Shown here: one piece after another, positions 1 to 12,079 of the stretch
Numbering within the stretch: the stretch's first letter is position 1
Layout of the letters: the number at the start of each line of letters is the position of its first letter
DNA from: Prosopocoilus inquinatus
Taxonomy: Eukaryota; Arthropoda; Insecta; Coleoptera; Lucanidae
Length of the DNA: 64,000 nt
Assembly (NCBI GenBank): GCA_036172665.1
Contig: CM069870.1
Span: 70,184,212 to 70,248,211 of the forward strand
Reading direction: 5' to 3'
The notes under the pieces: model-generated
Told to the model about the DNA's origin: nothing
Database searches by the model: none
What the model saw: the letters and a program-made list of their open reading frames with translations, nothing else
Position numbers and translations under genes: made by a program

Positions 1-1454
1 GCCAATTCTAATTTGCTGAAATATTTAGTACACTCGACAGAGTAAAAACAGTTAAATTTTCCGGCATTTGTTTCTGGTGAAATTTTTTGTGAATTATTAT
101 ATGCTTCTTCTAGTGACATTCTGGTGATTATTTCAGCTGCATATCGAGACTTTTCGCGTAGGCTGCCAATGGGCGGGGCAGCACAATATAAGATAAGTGC
201 GCTACGTCATAATGCGCGGTGACTGATGTAATGAATCTTAGATATACGGATGAGCTCACTTTAAGGTTAGGGTTTTCAGGTACAATGTCTCTGAGCTCAC
301 CATTTTTACGTTTTCGTTTTGATCACCGTTCTCGGAATGGTGTTGACTACGCCACTGACGAAACCGCGACATACACCGCACATACGTCGTGATGAATGAA
401 TCAACACGTTGCTTGTGATATAGTTCGGGGATTCCCCGGATTCATTTCGGATTTTCAAATTATTAACGCATTTTTATGGCTTTGAGGTTAGCTTACTCCT
501 ATGTATTTCAATGAAGAGAAACGGTAACACTTCAGACTTCCGCTTCGTTAAAATGATGTCTGCCGCCTTTAAAATCCAAAAGATGGCGCTACGTTCTGCT
601 TGTTGTTATGTAATAGGAGTAATTTGTTGGTTTTTCTTTTCAAAGTTATCAATAAACACCGGGATGGTTCTGGTTTGTTTGATTGATGGTGACGGGCAAA
701 AGTTCTCTGTGTGGAAAGTTTTTCATTTCCACTACGAGTTTCCTGTTTGCGCCAACCAACTAACCAATCAACGTACGTCCGTTCGCCAGCGATAGACGCG
801 GAAATTTCGGTTGTACACGGCGAATGCCCGAGCAATTCTACTACACACAACAGTTTTAATAACAGTTCACCTCAAGGACACGAAAGGCACGGAACACTTT
901 CGCTGCCAAACGGAATGATATGATCACATCCCGGCCGGCCGCGACCGCTTCGCGTGCGATGACGTCGCTCGTTCAATCAAAAAAAACAAAAAAAAAAGAT
1001 AATGCAAATGATATCGCCCACGAAAGGCCCTGCTGCGTTCATTCACGCAATTTGCTAATCTAATAATCCATCTAACAAACGAAATAATCCGGAAAACAAC
1101 TAACTTGCATCGAGGTGACCCCTCAAGGATTCCTCAGGACACGTCGGCAGGGCCAACAGGTTGTTTGCAAAACAGGAAACGGTGAGGTCTCTTCACCTCG
1201 GCATTTGCCTTATCTTTTTTTTTTTTTTTTCTTGAATATTGAATAAGTTTCCGGTGGGCGCACCTTCCCATTCCCATTCCTAAATCCGTCCAACCTCGAA
1301 CCACCCACGCAACGCTCGGACGCGCCCGAATTACTCTTCTCAAACGTCGTCACGTCGATTTGTCTTCGAGCCAAATCTCGATGACGTCGCCTCGACGGCA
1401 ATAACAACGTCGCCGGCCGTCGCGAAAGCTCTAAATTTGGTTGGGGGCACTTAC
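1..1454 (-). other. start of cactus intron 2
   Basis: This non-coding sequence runs from the donor of the ankyrin exon to the window edge. No further ankyrin coding exon is visible in it. It contains a perfect kappaB palindrome at 427-437, a short GC-rich patch at about 925-970 with TGACGTCG, and a T-run at 1217-1230. Short open frames here have no recognisable motif. Confidence 0.75.
427..437. promoter_or_regulatory. kappaB-type site GGGGATTCCCC
   Basis: This is a perfect palindromic match to the NF-kappaB consensus GGGRNNYYCC, in cactus intron 2, about 1 kb from the ankyrin exon. Rel proteins bind such sites. The location inside the gene for their inhibitor suggests feedback, which is inference. 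Confidence 0.45.
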
Positions 1455-1810
1455 CGTCGTAGTTCCATTGGTCCAGGTCGCACTGCTGGTAGGGCTGCGG
1501 GGGGTACTTCAGGTTGAGGACGTCTCTTTCTTGCTGCTGCACCGCGTCCGTGATGGCCTTGCAGGAGTAGATGTCGCCCATTCTCGCTGCGATGTGAAGG
1601 GGCGAATCGCCCTGCAGGTTCCGGGGGCAAGGTCGTGCACCGGCCACTATCAACCATCTGGCTATTCTCCATTGACCCGTCGCCACCGCCAGGTGCAAGG
1701 GGGTTTGGGCGTCGTCGTTGGCCGTGTCCAGAAGGGCGGGAGCTGGTGCCGCCTTGATCAAGGCCAAGGTCACCTCCAGGAAGCCCTCTATGATCGCATC
1801 GTGTAAGAGC
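1455..1810 (-). CDS. cactus: Cactus (IkappaB) second coding exon, ankyrin repeats 1-3
   Basis: Continues the cactus protein from the last base of codon 144 to residue 262. The acceptor is a pyrimidine-rich run ending CAG at 1812-1811, and the donor is GTAAGT at 1454-1449, phase 1. Ankyrin signatures are visible: a first repeat starting across the splice (GDT-LLHDAIIEGFLEVTLALI), a second with TPLHLAVATGQWRIARWLI, and a third with SPLHIAARMGDIYSCKAI. IkappaB ankyrin repeats contact the Rel homology region and mask its nuclear localisation signal. IkappaB proteins have six or seven repeats, so about half the domain and the PEST-like C terminus must be encoded left of base 1. I searched 1-1454 on this strand for the next exon and found none. 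The insert QQQERDVLNLKYPPQPYQQ after the third repeat resembles the loop between repeats in other Cactus/IkappaB proteins. Confidence 0.93.
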
Positions 1811-1995
1811 CTGGAAAGGAAAAAAGAAACCAACATTAAACTGAGAAGTGAGAATAGTAAAGGAGATGGTAGTTTAGAAAGTAAATAAACAAATTCACGA
1901 GACGCTCATTAATATAACAAAGTGGTAGCAATTGCAAGGGCATAAGAATAAACGAAGCTTAAAGTTATAAAACTGTGATTGAGAAACCGGGCGTT

Positions 1996-2111
1996 GCACT
2001 CACAAACTCTCGTACTCCCCAAATCTGGAGTTGAAGTGCGCTTGGCCGTCTTTTACATTAAGCACACTTCAACTCGAGATTTGGCGTTTAATTGGGAGTG
2101 TTTGTGAGTGC
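1996..2111. mobile_element. short palindromic MITE-like element
   Basis: Arms of about 48 bp begin GCACTCACAAACTC and end GAGTGTTTGTGAGTGC, with TTGAAGTGCGCTT / AAGCACACTTCAA near the centre. No coding capacity. Confidence 0.6.
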
Positions 2112-2157
2112 TTTTAATTCTATTGTTTAACGTGTTCTTGTGAGTGTAAACGTACTG

Positions 2158-2200
2158 AAGGTGGCAGTTTAGCTGCCGAAATACGTAACTACGTATAAAT
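2158..2200. repeat. partial copy of the 36.2-kb hairpin element
   Basis: The words GGCAGTTTAGCTGCCGAAATACGTA match the arm of the palindromic element at 36231-36446 (GGCAGCTTAGCTGCCG), so this is a truncated relative. Confidence 0.45.
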
Positions 2201-2299
2201 TCGTTACAGAAAGATTTTTTTTCTAATTTAAACCAACATTAGTATCCATAACCTAAAAATATAATGTCTCTTGAGGGCTGTGCTTAATTAAGCTAAAGC

Positions 2300-4600
2300 A
2301 CTTGACTTGTACTGATTGGTGTCTAATAAATAAACAAACAACAAACAAGAGTGATAAAACTTTTTTTTTTTAAAGAAAAGGAGAAGGCATTGAGGAAGAT
2401 TGGAAGACCAAAAAAAGATGATTTTTGAAAATAAATAATAAAAAGGAATGCAGATGTGTTTGCAACGTAATGAAATAAATATATGGAACAGGTTATTAAG
2501 TAAAAATAGTTGACAAAAGTTATATCGATGAAAATTAAGAAAAAAAAAAGAGAATAGAACAAACAGTTGAAGAACATCGGAAAACAATTAAAAAAAAAGA
2601 AACTTAGACTGCTGTTAATAAATAATAGAGCAATAAATAAAGGCGGTTGTTTGCAAGGGTAGTTCCTGGAACTGCTTACGTAAAAAAAGAGGCCTAGTCA
2701 GATGGAAGAAAATTAAAAAAAAAGAAGAAGACGACAACAGTTATTAAAGAAAGAAGAAGGGAAAATAATTTAAAAAAAAACTTGGATTGATAATAAATAA
2801 TAAAAACGAACGTAGGATGACTGCCTATAAGTAAAAACAATTGACAAAAGTAACTTTTGATGAAATATTAATAAGAAAAAGAGGAATGCAACAAATGAAG
2901 AACACTTGAAAACGATTTAAAAAAAAGTTTAACAGATGATAAATAATAAAAACGAAAGCAGGACGTTTAAATGAAATGCAACAGAGAACAGCTCTTGGAA
3001 TTGCCTAAGGGAAAACAATTGACAAACTTGCTGAAAATAAAAAAGAAGAAGAATGCAACAATTGAAGAACGTTGGGGAAAAGACTTAAGAGTGGTGACAA
3101 ATAAAAAATAAAAACGAAAGCAGGATGTTTACAAATGAAACGCAAAAGAAGAGCTCCTGGAACTGCCAAGAAAAAAAAAAACAAATGACAAGCGTAGTTT
3201 GATGAAAATAAAAACAGAAGAATGCAGCCGATGAGGAAGATTCTTAGAATTCGATTAAGAAAAGAAAAAAAACTGGTATCGATGGTAATAAATAATTAAA
3301 TCGACAGCAGGATGTTTACAAACGAAATGCAAAGAAAGAAAAAACAGTTGGTGGAATTGTCTAAGTAAAAACAATTGATAATTTTACGGGAAAAACAAAA
3401 GATGAAGCGACTAACGCACGACGTAAAATAATTTAAAAAAATGCTCTAATTCAAGAAAATAAATAAAAGAAAATAGGACATTAAGAAATGAAATCGAAGT
3501 TAGAAGTTAAGAAAAACAGTTCTCTGAGCTGCCTATGTAAAAACAATTGACAACTTAACGAAAAAATGAAAGAAAAAAAAGATTAAACGACTGACGCACG
3601 TTGGAAAATAATATAAAAAAACTCAAATTAATGAAAATAAATATCTAATAGGAAACAGAACATTAAGAAATGAAATAGAAGAATAGAACGTAAAAAATTA
3701 AAGAAAAAAGAATAAAAGGAGAAAGAGAAGTAAGAAAAAATATATGAAGGTCATAAACAAAAACGAAACAAAGAAGAAGAGAAAGAAAACGGAAAGAATA
3801 GAAGAATCTGCAGAAAAAAATAAATTAAAGCAAGACAAAAAATAAGAATAAGTTAAAAAGAGATGGATGAAAACGGAGAAAGCTATATGAGCCCCCCTCC
3901 CTCCAGCTTCTCATGTGAAAGAACGGAGAACCAGCAAGAATTAAATATATAAATAAATAAAAGTTTAATAATAAAGAAAAAGTACAAAATAAGTTCCACA
4001 AAACACCAACAAGAAACCTAACAAACCAAACCAACCACAAACAAGTAAAAGAAAAGAAAAAATAATGAATAATGACAGATTTCGAAATTAAAAAAAAATT
4101 TTTAAAAATATAAAGACAAAGGAAAAAGTGGAATGACAAGGAGAAAATCCGTCAAAGAAATAAAAAAATAGTTAAAGCAAGAGTAAAACGTATTCGAAGA
4201 TAAAAATTGATTGGAAGATAAAAAACAAAATACTTTAAGAATTTAGAAAGACTACAAAAAAAAATAATAACACACTCAACAACAAATTGAAAAGCAAAAG
4301 AAAACTAAAACTGCTTTAAATGAGAAGTATAGAGTATAAAGAAAAACGGTTACAAAAAAAGCATTGAATGAGAATGAAGACTGAAAAGAATAAGAAAAAC
4401 TTGATTGGGTACAATTAAAGTTTGGAACAAGAAGTTAAAAAAAAACATAACCAATGTAGGCACAGACATGAACTGATTATTAAAACAAAAAAAAATGTAT
4501 CAGTAAAACAAGATTATAAACAAACATCAAAATGAAATAGAATTAAGCAAAACTCAACTAAACTCGAATTTTAAAGATAATAAATAAAGTGTTTTGTGGG
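2300..4600. repeat. purine-rich low-complexity block with diverged ~175-bp tandem units
   Basis: The plus strand is dominated by A and G. Between about 2490 and 3600 a unit recurs at roughly 170-180 bp, each with words like GTAAAAACAATTGACAA followed by a GATGAAAAT-like word (near 2497, 2675, 2834, 3013, 3177, 3367, 3537). To the right the block loses obvious periodicity. No gene is supported inside it. Confidence 0.6.
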
Positions 4601-4839
4601 AGGAAAATATCTTATTTTTTCTTAACCTTGCCCTATTACATATCGTACACTATAAATAAATATCACGATAACATTTGTGCAAGTTCACGAAGCCAAGTAT
4701 TAAATAGACTAGAAAAAAAAACCAACTGTAGATAACGTTCAAACTGAGATAACCTCTTAAGAGACGCGTCGACTTATTTAAATTAACCCATCGGCGCTTT
4801 AAATGTTTCACAATCACTTTTAATGTAGAAGGGGCTTAC

Positions 4840-4904
4840 TTTGCAAAATAATTCCACGAATCACCACCACACTTGCTCGTCGCACCAAAACGTAAAGCCA
4901 CCAT
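4840..4904 (-). CDS. candidate alternative first coding exon of cactus
   Basis: Reads MVALRFGATSKCGGDSWNYF then A and two bases of the next codon, from ATG at 4904-4902 (context GATAATGG) to a GTAAGC donor at 4839-4834, phase 2. That is the phase required by the ankyrin exon at 1810, so splicing would give ...WNYFAK-LLHDAIIEGF. The product would be Cactus with 22 new residues in place of the first 144, lacking both DSG degrons but keeping the ankyrin repeats. The exon lies just downstream of a well-spaced TATA/initiator pair (TSS about 4974), with no ATG in the 70-nt leader. Phase agreement alone has a one-in-three chance, so the case rests on promoter, start, donor and phase together. It could instead be a fortuitous ORF in a CpG-rich island. 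Confidence 0.42.
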
Positions 4905-4970
4905 TATCACAGAGTCTATCACAGAAACGTTACAGGCGCACTTGTACCTCCTTGCGGAACACCTCGCTCG

Positions 4971-5005
4971 AACTGATCCCTCAAACGATCCCTTCCTCGC
5001 TTATA
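4971..5005 (-). promoter_or_regulatory. TATA + arthropod initiator core promoter inside cactus intron 1
   Basis: On the minus strand TATAAG starts at 5005 and TCAGTT (arthropod initiator TCAGTY) has its A at 4974, so the TATA box sits at -31, the standard spacing. Upstream lies CpG-rich DNA to about 5350 with two kappaB-like words: GGGAATTTTC at 5135-5144 (plus strand; fits the Relish-type GGGRAYYYYY) and GGGAATTTCA at 5077-5068 (minus strand, last base off consensus). Confidence 0.45.
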
Positions 5006-6194
5006 TCTAACCCATCGTATTTCCCAGTGCGTTCAGAGGCGAACTTAAAACTTTCCCTGCGCTCATTTGAAATTCCCGTTCGTGTAAGGGACACGGATGC
5101 CAACCAGCGATTTCGAAATTTCCGGAGAAATGCGGGGAATTTTCACCTATTATCGTGGAACGGCGCCGACGGTGTGCGGTATTCCTCAAGTACAGAAATA
5201 ACACTGATAACGCGTCGATTAACGGAACAGGGAATTTCGATTTTTCTATATATCACCAGCCACATCAGGTGGCCTGAAATTATTCCGTGCGTCACGCCCA
5301 GCACTCGGAATCGAAGTTCTCGTACTTTCCTGCCGGTCTCATAACACCACCTTGCGGAATTTCATTACTAATGTTTACTCAAATCCTTTTTAATCACCTG
5401 GTATTTTTATTTTTTTTGGTTCGAACGGGAATCAGAAGGGGGATAAGCGCGTCTACGCAAATCGAATGCGCAATTTATTAATCGAAGACGCGACGCGACG
5501 CGACATTGCAAATAAGTTGTAGATTTGGAATTAATGAGTGGTGACATCGTGCGATACGATGGCGGGAAGGAAAGGGGAAAAAAATAGAGAAACCTGAAAT
5601 GACGATGATGATTGAAAAAATCCAAGGACGTGTCGATTGGAGTTGGGCAACGATTAAGGTACATTCACATTTGCTCCTGTCGCGTAGAAAATTGAAGCGG
5701 GGCCTTTAAACATGTTTGAAGCGCATGTCCATCATTTAAAACAATTTACGTCACCCTTCACCGTTTTTTTTTTTTTTTTGGCGAGTACTATGAACTTGAT
5801 AACGCAATTTATAAGTAAAAAAAAGTGGTATCTAAGGTCGATTTAAAGGTCGCGCACGTCACTGGCGCGGCGCGCAACAAAGCACCGCAGAAGTTTCTTT
5901 TGCGAATTTTCTAAAAGCGAAAAACCCCAAGGTCGCCGCCGTCGCCGTCGCTCTACACACACATACACAGAGGCCCGCGATGGAGAGATTGACCCACATC
6001 GAGGCTTGCACAAAACCAATTCTCCGGAAACAATTGAATTACGTGGTGAATTACCATTCGCAGTCGGTTGGCAAATATGAAAAAGAAAAGAAAACGGCGG
6101 GACAACGATGAAGCAAGTCGATGTGTTCGGTTAGAGAAATCCACATCCAGTGGCGTAGTCGTACTCGATCGAAGTCACGGTAATAATGCAGTTT

Positions 6195-6885
6195 TCAATC
6201 AAAATCGACCGACGCCATATCCTCATAGCTTTCCCTCGAAGTCATAGAAATTCTGCCGGTTTTTGACCAGATGGGACTGTCAAAACCGACCAATTTTATA
6301 TCTACATAGCTTTTCCTTGAAGCCCCATAGAAATTCGGCGGGGTTTCCGCCTGATGGAACTGTCTAAATCGACCGATTTTATATTCTCATGGCATTCTCT
6401 CGAAGCCATAGAAATTCTGCCAGTTTTTCATCCGATGGCAACGTCAAGACCGACCAATTTTATATCTCTACAGTTTTTCCTCGCGCCTCCATAGAAGTTC
6501 TGCCGGTTTTTCACCTGATGAAGCTGTCAAACTCGACTGATTTTAAATCCCTATGGCTTTCTCTCGAAGCCATAGAACTTCTGTCGATTTTTCACCCGAT
6601 GGGACTGTTAAAATCGACCAATTTTAAGTCTTCATGGCTTTTCCTCGAGGCCCCAAAGAAATTCTGCCGGTTTTTCACCTGATGGAACTGTCTAAATCGA
6701 CCAATTTTATATTCTCATGGCTTTCTCTCGATGCCATAGAAATTCTGTCGGTTTTTCACCCGATGGGACTGTCAAAATCGACCAATTCTATATCCTCATA
6801 GTCTTGCTTTCGAAGCCATAAAAATTCCGCAGCTTCTCACCCGATGGGACTGTCAAAATTGGCCAATGCTACATCCTCATACCTT
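6195..6885. repeat. ~82-bp tandem repeat, about 8 copies
   Basis: The unit holds GATGGGACTGTCAAAATCGA followed by CCAATTTTATATC, then CATGGCTTTCTCTCGAAGCC and ATAGAAATTCTGCCGGTTTT. GATGG/GATGA words recur near 6268, 6353, 6434, 6518, 6598, 6681, 6762 and 6844. Open frames across it are products of the repeat. Confidence 0.85.
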
Positions 6886-8089
6886 TTCCACTCACCACTC
6901 ATCAAATTCTGATTACCAAGCCACGACGAACATGCGCAAGCTATGATAAAGGCAGCCCAAAGATACAATTCAATGAAGAATTGGATTCGAAGAAGAAGGA
7001 AGAAGTAATATTGGGCTTAAAAACTTAATAATTTGCTAAGGTTATCCGAAACCAGATGAGAAGTGATGTAATGAAGAGGGAGAAAAAAAAAACGTTATGC
7101 CAGGGACGTTGTAAAAAGAAAAACTATGGAGACATGGCCAATTCTCCTCAATAAGAAACAAAGGAAGGCCACTGTAGGCTTCATAAACTTACTTTAGACG
7201 TAGAGTTTCCGCAAGAATTAGAGCGAAATAAGGAAGAAGCTAAGCCAGAAAAGGCAAATTTGATTAGAATAGAGCAGACACCATTTGGGTAAGGTTTTGC
7301 AATGGAATTGGGAAAGGAAATAGAAGGCCGAAATCAATGGATCACAAGGCAAACCAGTAATAAATGTAAGCACTGGAAAATAAAAGGAAGAAGACCAGAT
7401 AAATATTTAGAAGTAAGGCAATGGCATCAATCAAGGGGTACTGACATCGAAGCAATTGGAAGCATTGGAAATGTCTTTTTTGCTTTTGTTTTCACTGAGA
7501 TATTTTAGGCAGAAGAAGGGTATCTCTTCCAGGCTTTGGCCTTGCTTTTTTTTCTGTCGACTTGCATCTTCGATAAATCGCAAAACATCAGCAGAAGAAA
7601 AAGAAGACGAAAAAGAAGCACCACCCATTTATTTTACTCGTTTGTTTCTCTACGATGTTAAGTTCAAATTAAAGCTGAAGCTTAAAACCATCTCACGACG
7701 ATTATTTCAACAATGATTAGTGTCCCAAGGGTTCACGCTTTTTTTGATTTAAAGTTATGTTGGCATCGTACAATTAGCTCCAAGAGCTCGAAGAAACGGT
7801 TTTTAAAGCTGCAATTGTGAATGGGAAAAGGGACTTTGAGGGGTCATCATATAATCTGGAAACACCATAAGGATGGAAACCTTGTCCAGGCTAAGGAATG
7901 AAAACAAGAGAAGACCGAAATAATTGAAGACTCAAAAAGGCGCGAAGCAAAACTAGGGAAAATTAGATTTGCAATGGTGTATGGTGCAAAATAACAAAAT
8001 TGATTTTTTAGGGTTAAGGCTAGCAACTGAGTCCTTAAAATTAAAGCCCCCAAAATCACCATGTCTTTGCAGAAATCAAAATAAGTTCA

Positions 8090-9330
8090 TGAAAGGGTTG
8101 CGCAGGTACGAAACGGAAGGTCCCAGGACCGGACTCTGATGGAAAAACGCAGGGCGAACAGCCTAAGGAAACTGAAGATATGCATATATGGGGGGAAAAT
8201 TGCGAGAAATGGCGGTGTATAAAAGCAAAAGTCTCTAAACAAGGAAAAAAGAAGAAACCTCGTTTTGTTTCCAAGATCATGTGGTGTGAATGGCCCTTGA
8301 GGGGAAAATTCAAATCGTGACGGCACTGCATTGAGGAGATCGAAGAAACGTGACACCAAAATAAATCAATGGGGTTCTACAAGCCCAAAAGGATGTCCGA
8401 AAGAGACAGAACTCAGTTTCTCATTAAAGACCTACAAGCTGGGGGACTGGATAGTGTGAATGGCCCTTGAAAATCGGTTCATAGTGACATTGTATTGAAG
8501 AAATCGAGGAAAAACAATGACATTCTATAAGCCCGAAAGAATATCTGAAGGGGAAAGGAGGAAACAGGAAAGAGCTGCGTTTTCTCATTATTAAAGATCT
8601 AGAAGCTCGGAATTGTACAGTGTGAACGGTCCTTGATGAGAAAACTCAATTCACGGTGGAGCGTTTATTGAGGAAATCTAGGAAATGTGACGCTGAAATA
8701 AATCAATGACGTCCTATAAGATCAAAAGGAGACCTGAAGGAGAAAGAATGATACAAGAAACAGTTAGTTAGTCTTCATATTAAAGATCTAGAAGCCCCGG
8801 AGCTGCATAGTATGAAGGGTTCTCGATGAGAAAATTCAATTTATGAACTGTGTTGAGGAGATCGAGGAAGCTTGACGCCAAAATAAATCGATGACGTTCT
8901 GTAAAAGCCCAAAAGGATATTCGAAGAAGAAAGAGCTCTGTTTGCTCGTTAAAGATCTAGAGGCTGCGGGATTGTTTAGTGTTGTCAACGGTCCTTAGTG
9001 AGAAAATTCAATTCATCGCGGAACTGCACTGAAGAGATTCAGGAAACATGACTCCAAAATCAAACAGTGGCGTTCTATAAAACCCGAAAAGATTTCCCAG
9101 GGAGAACGAAGAGAAGAACCAAGAATTTTGTGTTCTCATGAAGATCCAGAAGCTGTGGAGATGTGTAGTGTGAAGGGTCCTTGATAGAGGAGACAATTCA
9201 TGGCGGAACTGTTTTGAGGAAACATGATGCAAAAGGTTCGAAAGGTGAAAAAAAAAGGAAGCAAAAGAAAGAAACAAGGATCTAGAAGCCGCGGGATCGT
9301 GTGCAGTGTGAACGGGGCCTGGTCAGTTGT
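8090..9330. repeat. ~175-bp diverged tandem repeat, about 7 copies
   Basis: The unit carries AGTGTGAAYGGYCCTTGA, GAGAAAATTCAATTCATGGC, ACTGCATTGAGGAGATCGAG, TATAAGCCCGAAAGGAT and CTCATTAAAGATCTAGAAGC. The CCTTGA word recurs near 8287, 8459, 8626, 8815, 8985, 9174 and 9312. Spacing clusters at 167-189 bp. Confidence 0.8.
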
Positions 9331-9483
9331 ACGTAACCGGTCAAAAGTCAAAGTTACTGGTAATTAGAACTGAAGCGTAAAACATCTGTTATAAATAATT
9401 ATGATCACATGTCCTCGCAGAGGTACGCAAATACCTCTGACATCATTTTTTAAATAAATAACAGTCGCGATCGCTCACACTCA

Positions 9484-9571
9484 CACACACACACGCGCGC
9501 AAATTCGTTTGTAATATGATAATGAAAATGTATAATAACAACAATAATAATAATAATAATAATAATAAAAT
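9484..9571. repeat. simple repeats (CA/CG)n and (AAT)n
   Basis: CACACACACACGCGCGC starts near 9484 and a run of AAT units occupies about 9541-9569. Confidence 0.9.
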
Positions 9572-10049
9572 ATGCAGGATTTATGTGTGTTTGTTCGGCT
9601 CGGTAATTCCTTAAACTTCGTTTGCGGCGATCGAAAAGAGCGAGAGGGAGAGAAAGGGGGAAGGGACGAAAGGTCAAAACACTGAGGCGAACATGTGACC
9701 CGACCAGACACAGTGTAAATCGGCCGTAACCGAAATGCTAATTAAGATAGGAAATTCCAGGTCCAAATAGACGGGCACGGGCTGGCAGAGGGGGGGGGGA
9801 GGGAAGGGGAGAGGGGGCAGGTAAAAGAAGAAGATAATTAACGAAACAAGGAGACACACATTTCACACATAGTTTTGCTGGGGGCTCACTCGGAGACCGG
9901 TTTTGCATAAATTACAGCACGTTTTCGAGGAATCACGTACGCCACGTCTAAAAATTACTTTTCCACCGCACCGGAATTTTCCCCGGAGTTATAATATCTG
10001 GGCAACATAAAAAAAAAAGAAAAAAAGTAGGAGCACGCCTTATGTAACC

Positions 10050-10720
10050 GGAAAATGAATGAGCTTAGGCGCGCGAAAAATTTCGGAAATCTTACGTATA
10101 GCTCAAGGTCAATAACGATGATCCACGATGATTCAGCAACGGTCAACTTTAAAACACGTGCGAAATCTTTTGGACGAGAGTGTACCCTACTTCGAAGCTT
10201 TGATGCTAATGAAAGAAAAACGAGAGTCGCTGTTAATCTGGCGAATTACGTGACGCGTTGAATTATAAGGGGCGTGCAAATTGATCAAATTAGGACCCCG
10301 TTAAGTACGCCCCTGTCCAGGATACGCTCGAACCTGGGAATCTCCGGCTGCCGCCGCTGCTGCTTCAACAACAACAGACAATAACGATCTTAGCGAATGA
10401 ATCAAAGGTCGAAATCGCGAGGCGATTTAATTAAAGATCGGAACGATGACGATGGTTACGTGATCGATTATTCAGCCGTCAAGGATCATCAAAACGGAAT
10501 ATGTAGATCCAATTAATTACTGTCATCATTCGCGTTCAAATGCAACGAACGGCGACATCTGTCGGCGCGCCGGAATTTAGAGATTAATGATTGGCCCAAA
10601 TTCGCTTCTTGAAACGCGCCGACCCAACCTAATTACGAGTTTACCGTAACAATATAACGACCTTCACGGGGGAACATACCGCAAATGCGTGTGTAAACGC
10701 AAAACAAAAAAAAAAGCACA
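10050..10720. promoter_or_regulatory. unique intronic island, candidate enhancer of cactus
   Basis: This is non-repetitive, moderately GC-rich DNA between repeat blocks. It holds a kappaB consensus match GGGAATCTCC at 10336-10345, several AAGGTCA-like nuclear-receptor half sites (about 10106, 10407, 10718), and multiple TTAATTA/TAATTA homeodomain-type cores (about 10430, 10513). No convincing ORF with splice sites is seen. The enhancer role is inferred from composition and site content only. Confidence 0.3.
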
Positions 10721-11169
10721 AGGTCGTCGGATCGTTTATTATTATTCACTGAATGAATACCTTGGAAGGCCCCTCATTAACCACAAAAAAAAAAAAAAAA
10801 CGAAAGGAACTTCCAACTGCTATGTACATTCTCCCCGCCTTTCCTTAACGAAAGAATTTGCGTGAACGAAAATGACAGGTGTCACCTTCAAGGTTGAAAA
10901 TACTAAGTGTGAAGTGGGCCTTGGCAGTTGCAAGTTAAGAGTGCGCTTCAACCACGAATGCCCCACTTTAATACACAAATGATTTTATGCGAGTAAGATA
11001 AAAAAAATAAAAACACAGCTGACAGGAGTCACGTGATCTGTTTCCTTCTCCTCCCCTCCATATGGAGTGGCAACCCAATGATGAATAAGATCACTCACGG
11101 CCTTAATAACTATAACTGAATATATTTTATACAGTAGCAGACGATAAAAAAAAAATTTGACATGTCACG

Positions 11170-11620
11170 CCCTTTGCATAAAATTGGTAAGTCGTGCTTT
11201 TATTGAGGTTATGTTTCTGTCAAAATGTGCCAAAAAAAAACTTGAATTCCGCAACAATTCTGTCCATAATTTCACCTAAGCAAGTCAATAGTGCTTTTCT
11301 TGAGGTTATGTTTGAGCAGAAAAGCTTGAATTTCGCAACAACTTTGTCCAAGCTTTCATCTCATTTCATCAAAAATGTTCAAAAAAATTGAATTTTCCAA
11401 CAACTCTTTCCATAAGTTCACCAAGCAGGTCGATAGTGCTTTTACTGAGGTTATGTTTCTGTCAAAATGTGCAAAAAAATTGAATTTCGCCCAAACTTTC
11501 ATGTAGCAAGCCGATAGTGCTTTTCTTGAGGTTATGTTTCTGTCAGAATGTGTAACAACAAATTGAATTTCGAGACAGCTCTGTCCAAGCTTTTCCCCAG
11601 CAAGTCAATAGTCGCACGAT
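11170..11620. repeat. short tandem array with GAGGTTATGTTTCTGTC units
   Basis: The unit is AATAGTGCTTTTCTTGAGG, TTATGTTTCTGTCAAAATGT, GCAAAAAAATTGAATTTCGC, AACAACTCTGTCC and so on, with four recognisable copies near 11206, 11303, 11447 and 11530. Confidence 0.7.
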
Positions 11621-12079
11621 TTGAGCTTGCGCGCACGTGACAAGGCATTTTGTCAAAATATAAAATAACAGGAATTTTTTTATTATTAAACGTCACGTGT
11701 GACATTTTGTGTATGCGTTTGCGTGTGCATCAAAAGTCAAAAATATTGAAAAACACTTTACACTGTACAAATAAACGACGCGCTCGGAGTTTATCGTCCG
11801 CCGCTGTACACATCAAATGCCGTCGCGTGCTCATCCGGCCTTAATACGCGCTTAACACTTTCTCTGCAAGCCAGGAGATGTAAGTCATTAATGGTTAATA
11901 GTCACGTGATTGGTTAATTATACGCAAGGCAACACATTGATGAATAATACCACGTGTCAGTTGATGACTGTACACTTTGATTTCGAAAAACAAAATCGTT
12001 ACGAGCTCGTTTGCGAACGCCCTCGAAGGCAACGAGAAATCGTTTAGGGTTTAACCCAGCCGAGAAAATGACATTAGTA

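Noticed and set aside
4841..5344. 167-codon plus-strand open frame over the internal promoter island
   Set aside because: S/R/N/T-rich without motif, overlaps on the opposite strand the TATA/initiator and alternative exon, and owes its length to the raised GC content.
6389..6682. 97-codon plus-strand open frame
   Set aside because: Lies wholly in the 82-bp tandem array; an artefact of the repeat.
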